A stretch of DNA of 64,000 nt from an archaeon (GTDB lineage Archaea; Nanobdellota; Nanobdellia; Pacearchaeales; GW2011-AR1): the NCBI GenBank assembly GCA_018651605.1, contig JABIDS010000003.1, forward strand, positions 1 to 64,000, in the 5' to 3' direction. This document shows, piece after piece, positions 9,568 through 19,202 of the stretch. Every line of letters begins with the position of its first letter. The first letter of the stretch is position 1. The notes beneath the pieces were generated by a model. The model was not told where the DNA came from and ran no database searches. It saw only the letters and a list, made by a program, of their open reading frames with translations. Both the position numbers and the translations under genes were made by a program.

Positions 9568-10194
9568 ATGTTAAACCAAAAAATAAAAAATATCCTAGAA
9601 ATATCTGTAGTTATAATATTTTTCATTCTCTTCTCATACATTATTCAAACAAACCTAAATCTAATAAAATCTTTAATGACAAATAATTTTTTAGGAATGA
9701 TAATCTATGTTATAATATCAATAATTGCAATTGTCATAGCTCCAGTAAGTGCCCTCCCCCTAATGCCCGTAGCTTCAAATTTATGGAATCCTCCTATAGC
9801 TGCAATCCTAAGCATAATCGGATGGACAATCGGCTCATTAATAGCGTTCATCATATCAAGAAAATACGGAATTAATTTAATCAAAAGATTTATACCTCTA
9901 AACAAAATATACAAACTAGAAAAAATAATCCCTAAAGAAAACATTTTCTGGAGCGTCGTATTTCTAAGAATAACAATCCCAGTAGACATTTTAAGTTACG
10001 CCTTAGGTTTATTCAGCAAAATGAAAACACGAGAGTATTTACTAGCAACAATAATCGGAATAACACCATTCGCATTTATATTCGCATACCTAGGAAAAAT
10101 GCCTTTCCAATATCAAATCTTAGCCCTAATCTTAGCATTAATAACAATTCTAATCGGAATAATCTCAAGAAAAAACAAATCCCAAACTCTTTAA
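9568..10194 (+). CDS. VTT/DedA-type (SNARE-associated) membrane protein
   Basis: Multi-TM; APVSALPLMPVASNLWNPPIAAILSIIGWTIGSLIAFIISRKYG. Confidence 0.75.
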   Translation: MLNQKIKNILEISVVIIFFILFSYIIQTNLNLIKSLMTNNFLGMIIYVIISIIAIVIAPVSALPLMPVASNLWNPPIAAILSIIGWTIGSLIAFIISRKYGINLIKRFIPLNKIYKLEKIIPKENIFWSVVFLRITIPVDILSYALGLFSKMKTREYLLATIIGITPFAFIFAYLGKMPFQYQILALILALITILIGIISRKNKSQTL

Positions 10195-10216
10195 ACCCTT
10201 AATTCTCAATTTAACA

Positions 10217-10786
10217 ATGAGACACTTCATATACTACTCTGAAAAAGCAAGAACATCTGGAAACTTCACAGATCTAATGAAAGCAGGAAGAATAGACATA
10301 GTTTGCAACGTAATAATCCAAACATTCTTTCTTTCAAACAAAATAAGAGATGACATCCACCTCCACCTTATTTTCAACGGACAACCTAATCCTCCAATGC
10401 ATTTAGAAATAATCTCAAACCCAGAACTCCCAATATCAAAAAAAGATGTTGCAGGATTAATCAAAAAAATGCTCTACAAAGCAAACCCAAAAACAAAAAC
10501 AGAAGTCTTTCCAGGATGCTTTATAGAAAAAAAATCATTTCAACAACTTATCAAAGAACTAGAAAAACAAAACAAAACAATCCAAATTCTAAGCCCAAAA
10601 GGAAAACCCTTAAGAGAACTAACAAACAAAGAACTAGACAATTCAGTATTCATAATCGGTGACCATGAAGGACTTCCAAAAAAACAAATAAAAAAATTCA
10701 AAAACAAAATCTCAATAGGAAAACAAACATACTTCGCATCACAAACAATGATTATAATTAACAACGAATTAGATTTAAGAAAATAA
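10217..10786 (+). CDS. trmY: tRNA (pseudouridine(54)-N(1))-methyltransferase
   Basis: MRHFIYYSEKARTSGNFTDLMKAGRIDIVCNVIIQTFFLS...FIIGDHEGLPKKQ. Confidence 0.88.
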   Translation: MRHFIYYSEKARTSGNFTDLMKAGRIDIVCNVIIQTFFLSNKIRDDIHLHLIFNGQPNPPMHLEIISNPELPISKKDVAGLIKKMLYKANPKTKTEVFPGCFIEKKSFQQLIKELEKQNKTIQILSPKGKPLRELTNKELDNSVFIIGDHEGLPKKQIKKFKNKISIGKQTYFASQTMIIINNELDLRK

Positions 10787-10824
10787 CACTAAACCTTTAA
10801 ATATTATAAACAATTCTTACAACC

Positions 10825-11097
10825 ATGAAAACCTTAAGAATATATATTACAGGAGCTGTACAAGGAGTTTTCTTTAGAAAATTCATAAAAGAAAAAGCAG
10901 ATGAACTAAATATAAGAGGATTCATACGAAACCTAGAAGACGGACGAGTCGAAGTAGTCGCAGAAGGAAGAGACGAAAAAGTCAATGAACTCTTAGCACA
11001 ATGCAAAAAAGGCTCACCACATTCAGAAGTAAAAAACATAGAAACCCAAGAATTAAAACATCAAGGATTCAAAGGATTTAAAGTGAGTTTATTTTAA
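10825..11097 (+). CDS. acyP: Acylphosphatase
   Basis: ITGAVQGVFFRKFIKEKADELNIRGFIRNLEDGRVEVVAEG. Confidence 0.93.
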   Translation: MKTLRIYITGAVQGVFFRKFIKEKADELNIRGFIRNLEDGRVEVVAEGRDEKVNELLAQCKKGSPHSEVKNIETQELKHQGFKGFKVSLF

Positions 11098-11098
11098 A

Positions 11099-12613
11099 AT
11101 GTCAAGACAACAACAAATAATCAACGAAAGAAAAAGAAAATTAAAAGAACTAAAAGAACAAGGAATAGATCCATACCCAAACAAATTCAATCAAAAAGAT
11201 TTCTCAGAAAACATAAAACAACAACACGCAAAACTAAAAAACAACCAAAGCTCTAAACAAAAAGTAACAATCGCAGGAAGAGTAATGACAAAAAGAAATT
11301 TAGGAAAACTAATTTTCGCAACAATTCAAGACACAAAAGGAAAAATACAATTAATTCTACAAAAAGAAAAAACACAAGATAAATCTTTCAACCTTTTCAA
11401 AAAATATGTAGATGCAGGAGATTTCATAGGCGCAGAAGGAACAATAACAAAAACAAACACCGGAGAAATATCTGTCCTAACAAAAAAAATACAAATCCTA
11501 AGCAAATCAATCCTACCTTTACCAGAAAAATTCCACGGAATTCAAGACGATGAAGAAAGATTAAGAAAAAGATATTTAGATATAATAATGAACCCAGAAA
11601 TAAAAGAACTATTCATAAAAAAATCAAAATTCTGGAACACAATAAGAACATTCCTCTTAGAAAAAGATTTCATAGAAGTTGAAACTCCTGTTCTAGAAAC
11701 TTCAGCAGGAGGAGCATCAGCAACACCATTCCAAACACACCATAACGCCCTAGACCTAGATGTTTACTTAAGAATCTCCATGGGAGAATTATGGCAAAAA
11801 AAACTAATGGTTGCAGGATATGGAAAAACTTTTGAAATAGGACGCCAATTCAGAAACGAAGGAATGGACGCAGAACACTTACAAGACTACACTCAAATGG
11901 AATTCTACTGGTCCTATGCAAATTACGAAGACGGAATGAAACTAGTGGAAGAAATGTATAAAAAAATAGCAAAAGAAACAATAGGCACATTAAAATTCGA
12001 AACAGGAGAATACAAAGTAGACTTAGGAAAAAAATGGGAAATTTATGATTACGAAAAAATAATAAAAAAACACACAAAGATAAACATCTACAAAACAACA
12101 GAAAAAGAAATAAAAGACACCCTAAACAAACTCAAAGTTGAATACGACCCAAATGTAGACAAATGGAGATTAGTAGACATATTATGGAAATATGTAAGAA
12201 AGAAATTAGCAGGTCCCGGATTCTTAGTAGGGCAACCAGTTGAAGTTACACCTTTAGCAAAAAGAAATCCAGAAGATTCAAGAAAAGTCCAACAATTCCA
12301 AGTAATAATTGCAGGAAGCGAAATGGGCAATGGATATTCAGAACTAAACGACCCATTAGACCAAGAAGAAAGATTCATAGAACAATCAAAACTCAAACAA
12401 GCCGGAGACCAAGAAGCCCACGAACACGACAAAGATTTCGTAGAAGCCCTAATGCACGGAATGCCCCCTACATGCGGATTCGGCGTCTCTGAAAGACTTT
12501 TTTCAGTTCTAGTAAACAAACCCATAAGAGAATGCGTTATATTCCCTTTAATGAAACCATCTGAAGAAAAACAAGAAAAAACAAATAAGCAATCTTCAGG
12601 CTCAAAAGCCTGA
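11099..12613 (+). CDS. lysS: Lysyl-tRNA synthetase, class II
   Basis: ERKRKLKELKEQGIDPYPNKF; FIEVETPVLETSAGGASATPFQTHHNALDLDVYLRIS; GNGYSELNDPLDQEERF. Confidence 0.95.
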   Translation: MSRQQQIINERKRKLKELKEQGIDPYPNKFNQKDFSENIKQQHAKLKNNQSSKQKVTIAGRVMTKRNLGKLIFATIQDTKGKIQLILQKEKTQDKSFNLFKKYVDAGDFIGAEGTITKTNTGEISVLTKKIQILSKSILPLPEKFHGIQDDEERLRKRYLDIIMNPEIKELFIKKSKFWNTIRTFLLEKDFIEVETPVLETSAGGASATPFQTHHNALDLDVYLRISMGELWQKKLMVAGYGKTFEIGRQFRNEGMDAEHLQDYTQMEFYWSYANYEDGMKLVEEMYKKIAKETIGTLKFETGEYKVDLGKKWEIYDYEKIIKKHTKINIYKTTEKEIKDTLNKLKVEYDPNVDKWRLVDILWKYVRKKLAGPGFLVGQPVEVTPLAKRNPEDSRKVQQFQVIIAGSEMGNGYSELNDPLDQEERFIEQSKLKQAGDQEAHEHDKDFVEALMHGMPPTCGFGVSERLFSVLVNKPIRECVIFPLMKPSEEKQEKTNKQSSGSKA

Positions 12614-12625
12614 AATACTTTAAAA

Positions 12626-12814
12626 ATGACATCCCTAATCCTAAAATCAAACATTAGAAAAATAGTCAAAGAACTAGACCAAGAAAACCTAATTAACAAT
12701 GTATCAACAGAAGTCGAAGAAGCACTAGAACAAAAAACAAAAGAAACACTAACAAAAGCAATTCAAAGAGCAAAAGCAAATCAACGAAGAACACTTTTAG
12801 CAAGAGACCTATAA
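12626..12814 (+). CDS. DUF1931-like small histone-fold protein
   Basis: 62 aa NIRKIVKELDQENLINNVSTEVEEALEQKTKETLTKAIQRAKANQRRTLLARDL. Confidence 0.7.
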   Translation: MTSLILKSNIRKIVKELDQENLINNVSTEVEEALEQKTKETLTKAIQRAKANQRRTLLARDL

Positions 12815-12878
12815 TAACTTTAACTATGTTAAAGTAAATATCATCTTTAATTGCAAAGCAATTAAAATACCTTTAAAA

Positions 12879-13274
12879 ATGAAAAACTTCAAAAAAGAAC
12901 TAGCAAGAGACTTCTTAGCACTAGGAAGTTGGGTATTTTTCATCCTCGTCCTCGCAAGAGCAATGATAAAACCCTACAGACCATTTACAGACCAAATCGC
13001 AATCGCAGGAATCATATTAATCATCACAGCAATACTACTAAAAAACAAATACGACGCATACACATCAAGAGCATTAATCTTAATGTTCTTCACAGTAATC
13101 TTCTACCAAGACAACCTATTCGCATGGTTCGCAAGACTCGCATTCATAGGAATCGTCCTAAGTTCATATTACCTTACACAAGACAACATTAAAATAATCA
13201 AAGGAATAATAATCGGAATAATCACAACAGCAATAAGTTACTACCTAGCAACATTAACTATAAACCTATTCTAA
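12879..13274 (+). CDS. Multi-TM membrane protein
   Basis: 131 aa, several hydrophobic helices. Confidence 0.65.
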   Translation: MKNFKKELARDFLALGSWVFFILVLARAMIKPYRPFTDQIAIAGIILIITAILLKNKYDAYTSRALILMFFTVIFYQDNLFAWFARLAFIGIVLSSYYLTQDNIKIIKGIIIGIITTAISYYLATLTINLF

Positions 13275-13310
13275 ACAAACATTTATATACTCATATCAAT
13301 TGATATTACT

Positions 13311-13613
13311 ATGGAATCAATAATCAAACAAAATTATGCAGAAAACAATTCAGTAGCAAGAAGTCCAACATTACAAACAGTCTTAATGGTAGAAAAATTC
13401 ATAGATGACAATAGCGGAGAATATACTAAAACACAATTATTCAACAATCTCCCAAAAAAAGTAATGTGGCAAACATTTCAAGTAATAATGGAATATCTTG
13501 AAAGCATAAATAAAATAGTTTATGATAGAGAAGGAGTCATAGTTTATATTTGGAATCCAGAACTTAGCGCAAAAATAAAAGATAGAAAGGATTTAGAATG
13601 GAATGCCAAGTAA
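13311..13613 (+). CDS. Putative antitoxin-like protein paired with a RelE/ParE-like gene
   Basis: 100-aa ORF overlapping the start of 13598..13918 by 16 nt; possible wHTH. Confidence 0.5.
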   Translation: MESIIKQNYAENNSVARSPTLQTVLMVEKFIDDNSGEYTKTQLFNNLPKKVMWQTFQVIMEYLESINKIVYDREGVIVYIWNPELSAKIKDRKDLEWNAK

Positions 13614-13918
13614 AATTTTCTGACTTAAAATTAAAAGAAGCATTTGAAAATTTAAAAGAAAGTGATGAGAGATTATATAAAGAAATAGATAGAGCACTAG
13701 GAGAGATTAGTAACAATGGATTTTATGGAAGACAAGTTAAAAAGAAATTAATACCTAAAGAATTAATTATAAAATATAATATAAACAATCTTTGGATTTA
13801 TAATCTTAGAAAAGACTGGAGACTTCTATATTCAATAGTTAATGAAGAGATAAAAGTAATAGCTCTTTTATTAGACTGGATGAATCATAAAGATTATGAA
13901 AGACTATTCAAATTCTAA
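13598..13918 (+). CDS. Putative RelE/ParE-superfamily toxin-like protein
   Basis: IDRALGEISNNGFYGRQVKKKLIPKELIIKYNINNLWIYNLRKDWRLLYSIVNEEIKVIALLLDWMNHKDYERLF. Confidence 0.65.
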   Translation: MECQVKFSDLKLKEAFENLKESDERLYKEIDRALGEISNNGFYGRQVKKKLIPKELIIKYNINNLWIYNLRKDWRLLYSIVNEEIKVIALLLDWMNHKDYERLFKF

Positions 13919-13928
13919 AAACCTACAA

Positions 13929-14108
13929 CTACAAATTATCTTCAAGCCATCTTTTATAATTAGAATCCTGTGGATGACACAAAAACGGCTTACGACGAAC
14001 ATACGGAGCCCCCTTTAACCCCTGAACCCTTCTTTTCCTTGATTCCTGCGCATACAATCTACTATATTCTTCATCTGTCAATTCACGAGGAGGTTCATAG
14101 TCAGCCAT
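13929..14108 (-). CDS. Small hypothetical protein
   Basis: 59 aa from MADYEPPRELTDEEYSRLY; start at 14108 preferred over the longer ORF. Confidence 0.5.
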   Translation of the reverse strand: MADYEPPRELTDEEYSRLYAQESRKRRVQGLKGAPYVRRKPFLCHPQDSNYKRWLEDNL

Positions 14109-14197
14109 CAATTTAACAAGACAATAAATATTATAAATCCTTTCCATAGTGAATATATTTAAAAACAAAAACAAACTTATCTTAAAATAAAACAAAC

Positions 14198-14674
14198 ATG
14201 TCAAACAAAAATAAAGGTTCAAAAAATGAAAGAGAATTATACAAGATGTTTGTAGAAAATAATTTCAGAGCAGTAAGAGTCGCAGGTTCAGGAATGATGG
14301 AAAACGCAGACTGCGACATCATCGCAGGAAAAAAAGGAAATGGAAAATATGCCATCGAAGCAAAATCAACAAAACAACCAATACAATACATATCAAAAGA
14401 TCAAATATCAAGATTCCTAACCTTCTCAGAAATATTCGGACTAAAACCCGTAATCGCAGTAAGGTTCAATTATCAAGGTTGGTATTTCTTTGACCCAAAA
14501 AAACATTTAGAAGATTCAGGAAAAAACTGGGGAATCCATTCTAAAACAGCAAAAACAAAAGGAAAACAATTTGCACAATTCTTTAAAGAAAAAAATAAAA
14601 ACCAATCTAAAGAAAACCCCCTAAAAGAAAACCCAGAATTCTACGACGATTTAAGAGATTTGGACGAAGAGTAA
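14198..14674 (+). CDS. hjc: Holliday junction resolvase Hjc
   Basis: KGSKNERELYKMFVENNFRAVRVAGSGM...DCDIIAGKKGNGKYAIEAKST. Confidence 0.9.
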   Translation: MSNKNKGSKNERELYKMFVENNFRAVRVAGSGMMENADCDIIAGKKGNGKYAIEAKSTKQPIQYISKDQISRFLTFSEIFGLKPVIAVRFNYQGWYFFDPKKHLEDSGKNWGIHSKTAKTKGKQFAQFFKEKNKNQSKENPLKENPEFYDDLRDLDEE

Positions 14675-14705
14675 ATTCTAAAAACATTCATAACCTCATA
14701 ATATC

Positions 14706-15380
14706 ATGAAACTACTCTTAACATTAATCCTAATCCTCCTAATAATTCAACTAACAATAGCCCAAAATATTTCAATAGATTATCCAGAAAAAGTAGAACA
14801 AAACAAAGAATTCAAACTAACATTAGAACTAATCAACTTCACTCAAAACATCTATGACATAAAAATAGAAATTTTAAATAATGAAAACAATAACATTGCA
14901 CAAAACTTTTACAACAGTGAATGGAAATCCACATATTACTGGATGAAACAAATAATAGACACATCACAAGATACAAAAAAAGAATTCAAACTTAAAATAT
15001 ACAAGGAGTTTGAAGGAAAAACAAATATAACAATAAAAACAAGAACAGGAAATTCAAAAGAATTTTTCACAGGATATGAAATAGAAATACAACCTCAAAA
15101 ACTAAAAGTCCAAAACGAAACAACTGCAACACCAAAATCAAACCAAACCTCCCCTACTTCTCCCTTACAACAAAACCAAACACCACTAGAACAACAACCA
15201 CAAAACACTATCCAATTAACAACTCCTAAAACATATAATCCACAATCAGAAGATATAAAAACCCAAAACAATATCATTTATCAATCTAAAAATGAGTTAA
15301 TCAAACAATATTCAGTTTACGGATTCGCAATTCTCTGCGCAATCCTATGTGTTTTATTAGCTTTCAACAAATTAAATTAA
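14706..15380 (+). CDS. Secreted protein with C-terminal TM anchor and Thr/Pro/Gln-rich linker
   Basis: N-terminal signal peptide, low-complexity linker, C-terminal hydrophobic helix. Confidence 0.65.
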   Translation: MKLLLTLILILLIIQLTIAQNISIDYPEKVEQNKEFKLTLELINFTQNIYDIKIEILNNENNNIAQNFYNSEWKSTYYWMKQIIDTSQDTKKEFKLKIYKEFEGKTNITIKTRTGNSKEFFTGYEIEIQPQKLKVQNETTATPKSNQTSPTSPLQQNQTPLEQQPQNTIQLTTPKTYNPQSEDIKTQNNIIYQSKNELIKQYSVYGFAILCAILCVLLAFNKLN

Positions 15381-15381
15381 A

Positions 15382-15942
15382 ATGCCAGAAATAAAAGTCA
15401 TGTTAATATACGAAATCCTAGGAAGACCTCCCGAACATATTAAACAAGCTTTAGAAAAATTCACAGACGATTTCAATGATAAAAAAGGAGTAAAACTTTT
15501 ATCAAAAAAAGTTCACGAACCAAAATCATTAGAAAAAACAAAAGAAAATCCAAACACTAAAAACCTTTTCACAACATTCGCTGAAGTCGAACTTGAATTA
15601 GAAAATTTAGATATGTTATTTACAATAGTCCTAAACACACTTCCAGCAAACATAGAAATCCTCTCACCATCATCACTATCAATGAACAACTTTGACCTCT
15701 CACAAATCCTCAGCGAACTAACAATCAAACTCCATAAATTCGATGAAGTCGCAAAAGTCCTAGCAATGGAAAAAAGTAACCTTATTAATGAATTAAATCA
15801 TCTAAAACAATCACAACCTCAATTAAATATTAGCACGAATGTAAAACCTAAAGAAAAAGAATCTGATGATAAAGAAGAAATCAAGAAAGAAAGCAAAGAG
15901 AATAAAACAGAAAATAAAGAACCTAAGAAAAAAGATAAATAA
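15382..15942 (+). CDS. Hypothetical protein with charged C-terminal tail
   Basis: 186-aa ORF directly following the upstream gene. Confidence 0.65.
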   Translation: MPEIKVMLIYEILGRPPEHIKQALEKFTDDFNDKKGVKLLSKKVHEPKSLEKTKENPNTKNLFTTFAEVELELENLDMLFTIVLNTLPANIEILSPSSLSMNNFDLSQILSELTIKLHKFDEVAKVLAMEKSNLINELNHLKQSQPQLNISTNVKPKEKESDDKEEIKKESKENKTENKEPKKKDK

Positions 15943-16036
15943 TTTTAAATCCTCCCCAAACCACCCTTTATCTCCTCGACTCCACATAACCTTTTTACAC
16001 CCTTCCCAATCGCCCACCAACCACGTTCGCAAACCC

Positions 16037-17317
16037 TCACACCCTATCCAACCTTTTGCTAACTTCCTTCCCCTTCATCCTTTTCTTAAACCTCTTACTT
16101 TTATCATTCAAAATATCTCCACTAGACTTAGGCTTTTGTTTCTTCTTCATCCTTTTATAAAAATACATTCCAAAAATTCCAAGAACAATTAAAATCAAAA
16201 GCCCAATAGCCCACCAATTAAAACCACTCTCTTCTTCAACACACTCACCAAGACAACAAGGCCCATCCAAGCTCGCAACACTATCTTCATCACACTTCAA
16301 ACTACCTAAACAAATCTCCCCACCAATATCACTACAACCAAACTCCTCATCACCAATCTCTCCACTAGAACCATCTTCAACATCCACAATAACTTCTCCA
16401 CTTTCAACATCAAAAGACAAAGGCAAATTAGAATAACTATCACCAAACTCAACTTTAATCTCTCCAGAAACATTTTCCAATTCCCCAACCTTCAAAAGCG
16501 TAACTTCAATAACTTTCTTCTCTTCAATAACAAGAACATTAACTAAAGAAGGTTCAAAAACAACATCTAAATCACTAGACAATTTAACATCACTCAAATC
16601 AACATTACCAACATTCTCCAAAACAATTTCAAAAATATAATCCTCATCAAAATTCAAATCCCCTCTCAAATCAACAGCAACAATTTTAATCTTCGCTTCA
16701 TCAACAACCTCAACAACCTCTTCCCCTCTCAACAAAAAAACAGGAACACTATAACCTCCAATTTTTAAATTACTCTCAATCCCAGAAACACCGACAACAG
16801 AAAACTCAACTTTCTTTTCATCACTATCAACCAAACTCAAACTCTGACTTTCCCCACTCCCATCAAAAACTAAACTAACCTCTTGATTCCCACCATAACT
16901 CACAACACCAATCTCAAACTCATCCTCAGCAATAACAAACCCAGGATTAATAGACAAAACACTTCCATTATTTTCAACAATAACAAAATCCTTAACAACA
17001 TCCTCCTCAACCAATCTTCTACTTTCAATATATTGAACATCCTCAATCTTCACAGAAAAATTCCCAGCCCTTTCAGGAAGCACAGCATAAAAATAATATT
17101 TCTCTCCTCGCTTAATAACTCCAGAAAAAACAGCTTCAGGACTAACACTCCCATCCTCATAAATAAAAACATTCTCAGAACCAAGAGAAATAAAATTCCC
17201 ACTTATCTCTGCCTGCAAAGTCTCCAAACCATAATAACTATCTCTAACTAAATCTATCTCAACACCCAAAACAAAAGGCATCATAATTAAAACAATAAAC
17301 ATTAACACTCTTTTCAT
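16037..17317 (-). CDS. Secreted, C-terminally membrane-anchored beta-rich protein
   Basis: Signal peptide MKRVLMFIVLIMMPFVLG; CARDB-like DLNFDEDYIFEIVLENVGNVDLSDVKL; C-terminal TM and basic tail. Confidence 0.65.
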   Translation of the reverse strand: MKRVLMFIVLIMMPFVLGVEIDLVRDSYYGLETLQAEISGNFISLGSENVFIYEDGSVSPEAVFSGVIKRGEKYYFYAVLPERAGNFSVKIEDVQYIESRRLVEEDVVKDFVIVENNGSVLSINPGFVIAEDEFEIGVVSYGGNQEVSLVFDGSGESQSLSLVDSDEKKVEFSVVGVSGIESNLKIGGYSVPVFLLRGEEVVEVVDEAKIKIVAVDLRGDLNFDEDYIFEIVLENVGNVDLSDVKLSSDLDVVFEPSLVNVLVIEEKKVIEVTLLKVGELENVSGEIKVEFGDSYSNLPLSFDVESGEVIVDVEDGSSGEIGDEEFGCSDIGGEICLGSLKCDEDSVASLDGPCCLGECVEEESGFNWWAIGLLILIVLGIFGMYFYKRMKKKQKPKSSGDILNDKSKRFKKRMKGKEVSKRLDRV

Positions 17318-17349
17318 AAAACTAAATAACAAACACTATTAATAAATCT

Positions 17350-19140
17350 TTACCCACTCATCTCTTTCAACTTCTTCATTGTATCATCAAAATCTTTATC
17401 ATTACGAGCCCTTCGAGGAGAAGCTCTTCTAATAGGAACATTTCTTCTAGGAATCATTTGTCGAGGTCCTCTATGAGTACTAAAACCAGCAGGAGGAGGC
17501 AAAGGTCTAGGTCTACCACCACTTGATTGAGGTCCCTTACCAGACTTAAATCCTCTCTTCTTTCTAAACAACCAAATCTTCAATTGGTTTCTAAATATAA
17601 TCGCCAAGATAACCAAGATAATCAAAACAATCAATAAAATAATTATCCACCAACTTCTTTTAGTTTTCTCTTTATCAGCACAACAAACATCTCCAAAATC
17701 ACAACTATAAAAACTTTTTAATTCCTGATCATCAGTACATGAAATCTCACAACTATATTCAGGAACCTCATTACAATAATCTATTTCCTCTACCTCTTCA
17801 CAATCTCCAAGACAACAAGAACCAGTATCTCCTGCACTTACAGTACCCATACTACATGCTTCATCATCAAGACAAACAATCCCACCTTTATCTGAACAAC
17901 TTTCTTCAACAGGTTCTACTTCACAACAAGTTTGTAAACCACAAGTAGAAGCATAATTTTCCAATCTATTCAAAGAATCACAATCTCCCAAAGTAGTACA
18001 AAAATAACCAACCTCCTCACAACCCACTTCAGAACCACCACTAGTACCTCCAGAACTACTACTCGGATTTTTAGGCCAACCTGAATACAAAATAAAAGAA
18101 GTCCAAGAATTCCAACAACCAGAAGATTCCCTACTCTCCATCAAATAAGTCTTAGCAGATTCAGATTCAGTAATAGTCATATCCTGAATCGCCAAAAGCG
18201 CAACAGAAGTATCATAAAATTTATTCTTACTTTCATCCCAATATTTACTCTGCTTTTGCTGATTAATCAATTCTGCATAATAATCATCAGAACCAGTCAA
18301 GAGATACAAAAAAGCAGAAGGCAAAAATTTCTTATTCGCAGATTCATCAGACATTGCAGACAAATAAGGAATATAAGCAGAAACATCTTCTCCCATTTTA
18401 TCCAATGCAAAAACTGCCCACAAACTACCTTCATAATTACAATTACCCGAAACACCAAAACAATAAGCTTCAACTTTTTCAATTATCTCATCATGAGCAG
18501 AAGCAGATTGCGTCTCACTAGAAACATAATAAACACTACTTGCAGGTTTTTTATAAAGAAGAGTAGTCAAAAAATCATTATCACATGAAATACTAAAATT
18601 CTTTTCAGGACGAGTAATCTCAAACCAATAATTATTATAAGCCTTTCTCAAACCATCAGGATTAGAACCAGTAATCTTCCTACTTTCTTGAAGAGTAATC
18701 TTCTTACCATTAATCTCACAAACAGTTTTATTATTTGCATCAATCTCTAAATACCACGTAAGTCCAGTATTTGCAATTTTTTTACTTAACAACCAATCAA
18801 CATTAGCTTCAACATCTTCACCAATATAGTCCAAACCCAACACAGCCAAAGCACTATGTTTTATTTTACAAACTCCTCCATCACTCTCTCCCCAACAATC
18901 ATCACTTCCCATACCCTTCAACAAATTCTCACAATCCGACTGCAAACCAGAATCATAAGCACTAGCCAAAAGATTAAAAACAGCTTGCTCAACATTATTC
19001 GTTCCACCACAATTATCACCCAACTCTGTCTCCAAACATTTATAAGAATCTTCAACAGAAACCTCCTCAGCAATCACAGAACCAACTACAAAAAACATCG
19101 CAAAAACAAACAACATTCCAAACACTCTTTTTTTATTCAT
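17350..19140 (-). CDS. Secreted protein with alpha/alpha-toroid (prenyltransferase/squalene cyclase-like) repeats, Cys-rich region and TM anchor
   Basis: Signal peptide; repeats HSALAVLGLDYIGEDVEANVDWLL, GSLWAVFALDKMGEDVSAYIPYL, YDTSVALLAIQDM; Cys-rich segment; C-terminal TM + basic tail. Confidence 0.65.
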   Translation of the reverse strand: MNKKRVFGMLFVFAMFFVVGSVIAEEVSVEDSYKCLETELGDNCGGTNNVEQAVFNLLASAYDSGLQSDCENLLKGMGSDDCWGESDGGVCKIKHSALAVLGLDYIGEDVEANVDWLLSKKIANTGLTWYLEIDANNKTVCEINGKKITLQESRKITGSNPDGLRKAYNNYWFEITRPEKNFSISCDNDFLTTLLYKKPASSVYYVSSETQSASAHDEIIEKVEAYCFGVSGNCNYEGSLWAVFALDKMGEDVSAYIPYLSAMSDESANKKFLPSAFLYLLTGSDDYYAELINQQKQSKYWDESKNKFYDTSVALLAIQDMTITESESAKTYLMESRESSGCWNSWTSFILYSGWPKNPSSSSGGTSGGSEVGCEEVGYFCTTLGDCDSLNRLENYASTCGLQTCCEVEPVEESCSDKGGIVCLDDEACSMGTVSAGDTGSCCLGDCEEVEEIDYCNEVPEYSCEISCTDDQELKSFYSCDFGDVCCADKEKTKRSWWIIILLIVLIILVILAIIFRNQLKIWLFRKKRGFKSGKGPQSSGGRPRPLPPPAGFSTHRGPRQMIPRRNVPIRRASPRRARNDKDFDDTMKKLKEMSG

Positions 19141-19202
19141 AAAAAATTAAAGTCAATAGGGTATTTAAATTTGTTGATAATTGGGTTTTATAAAACAAAT
19201 CT

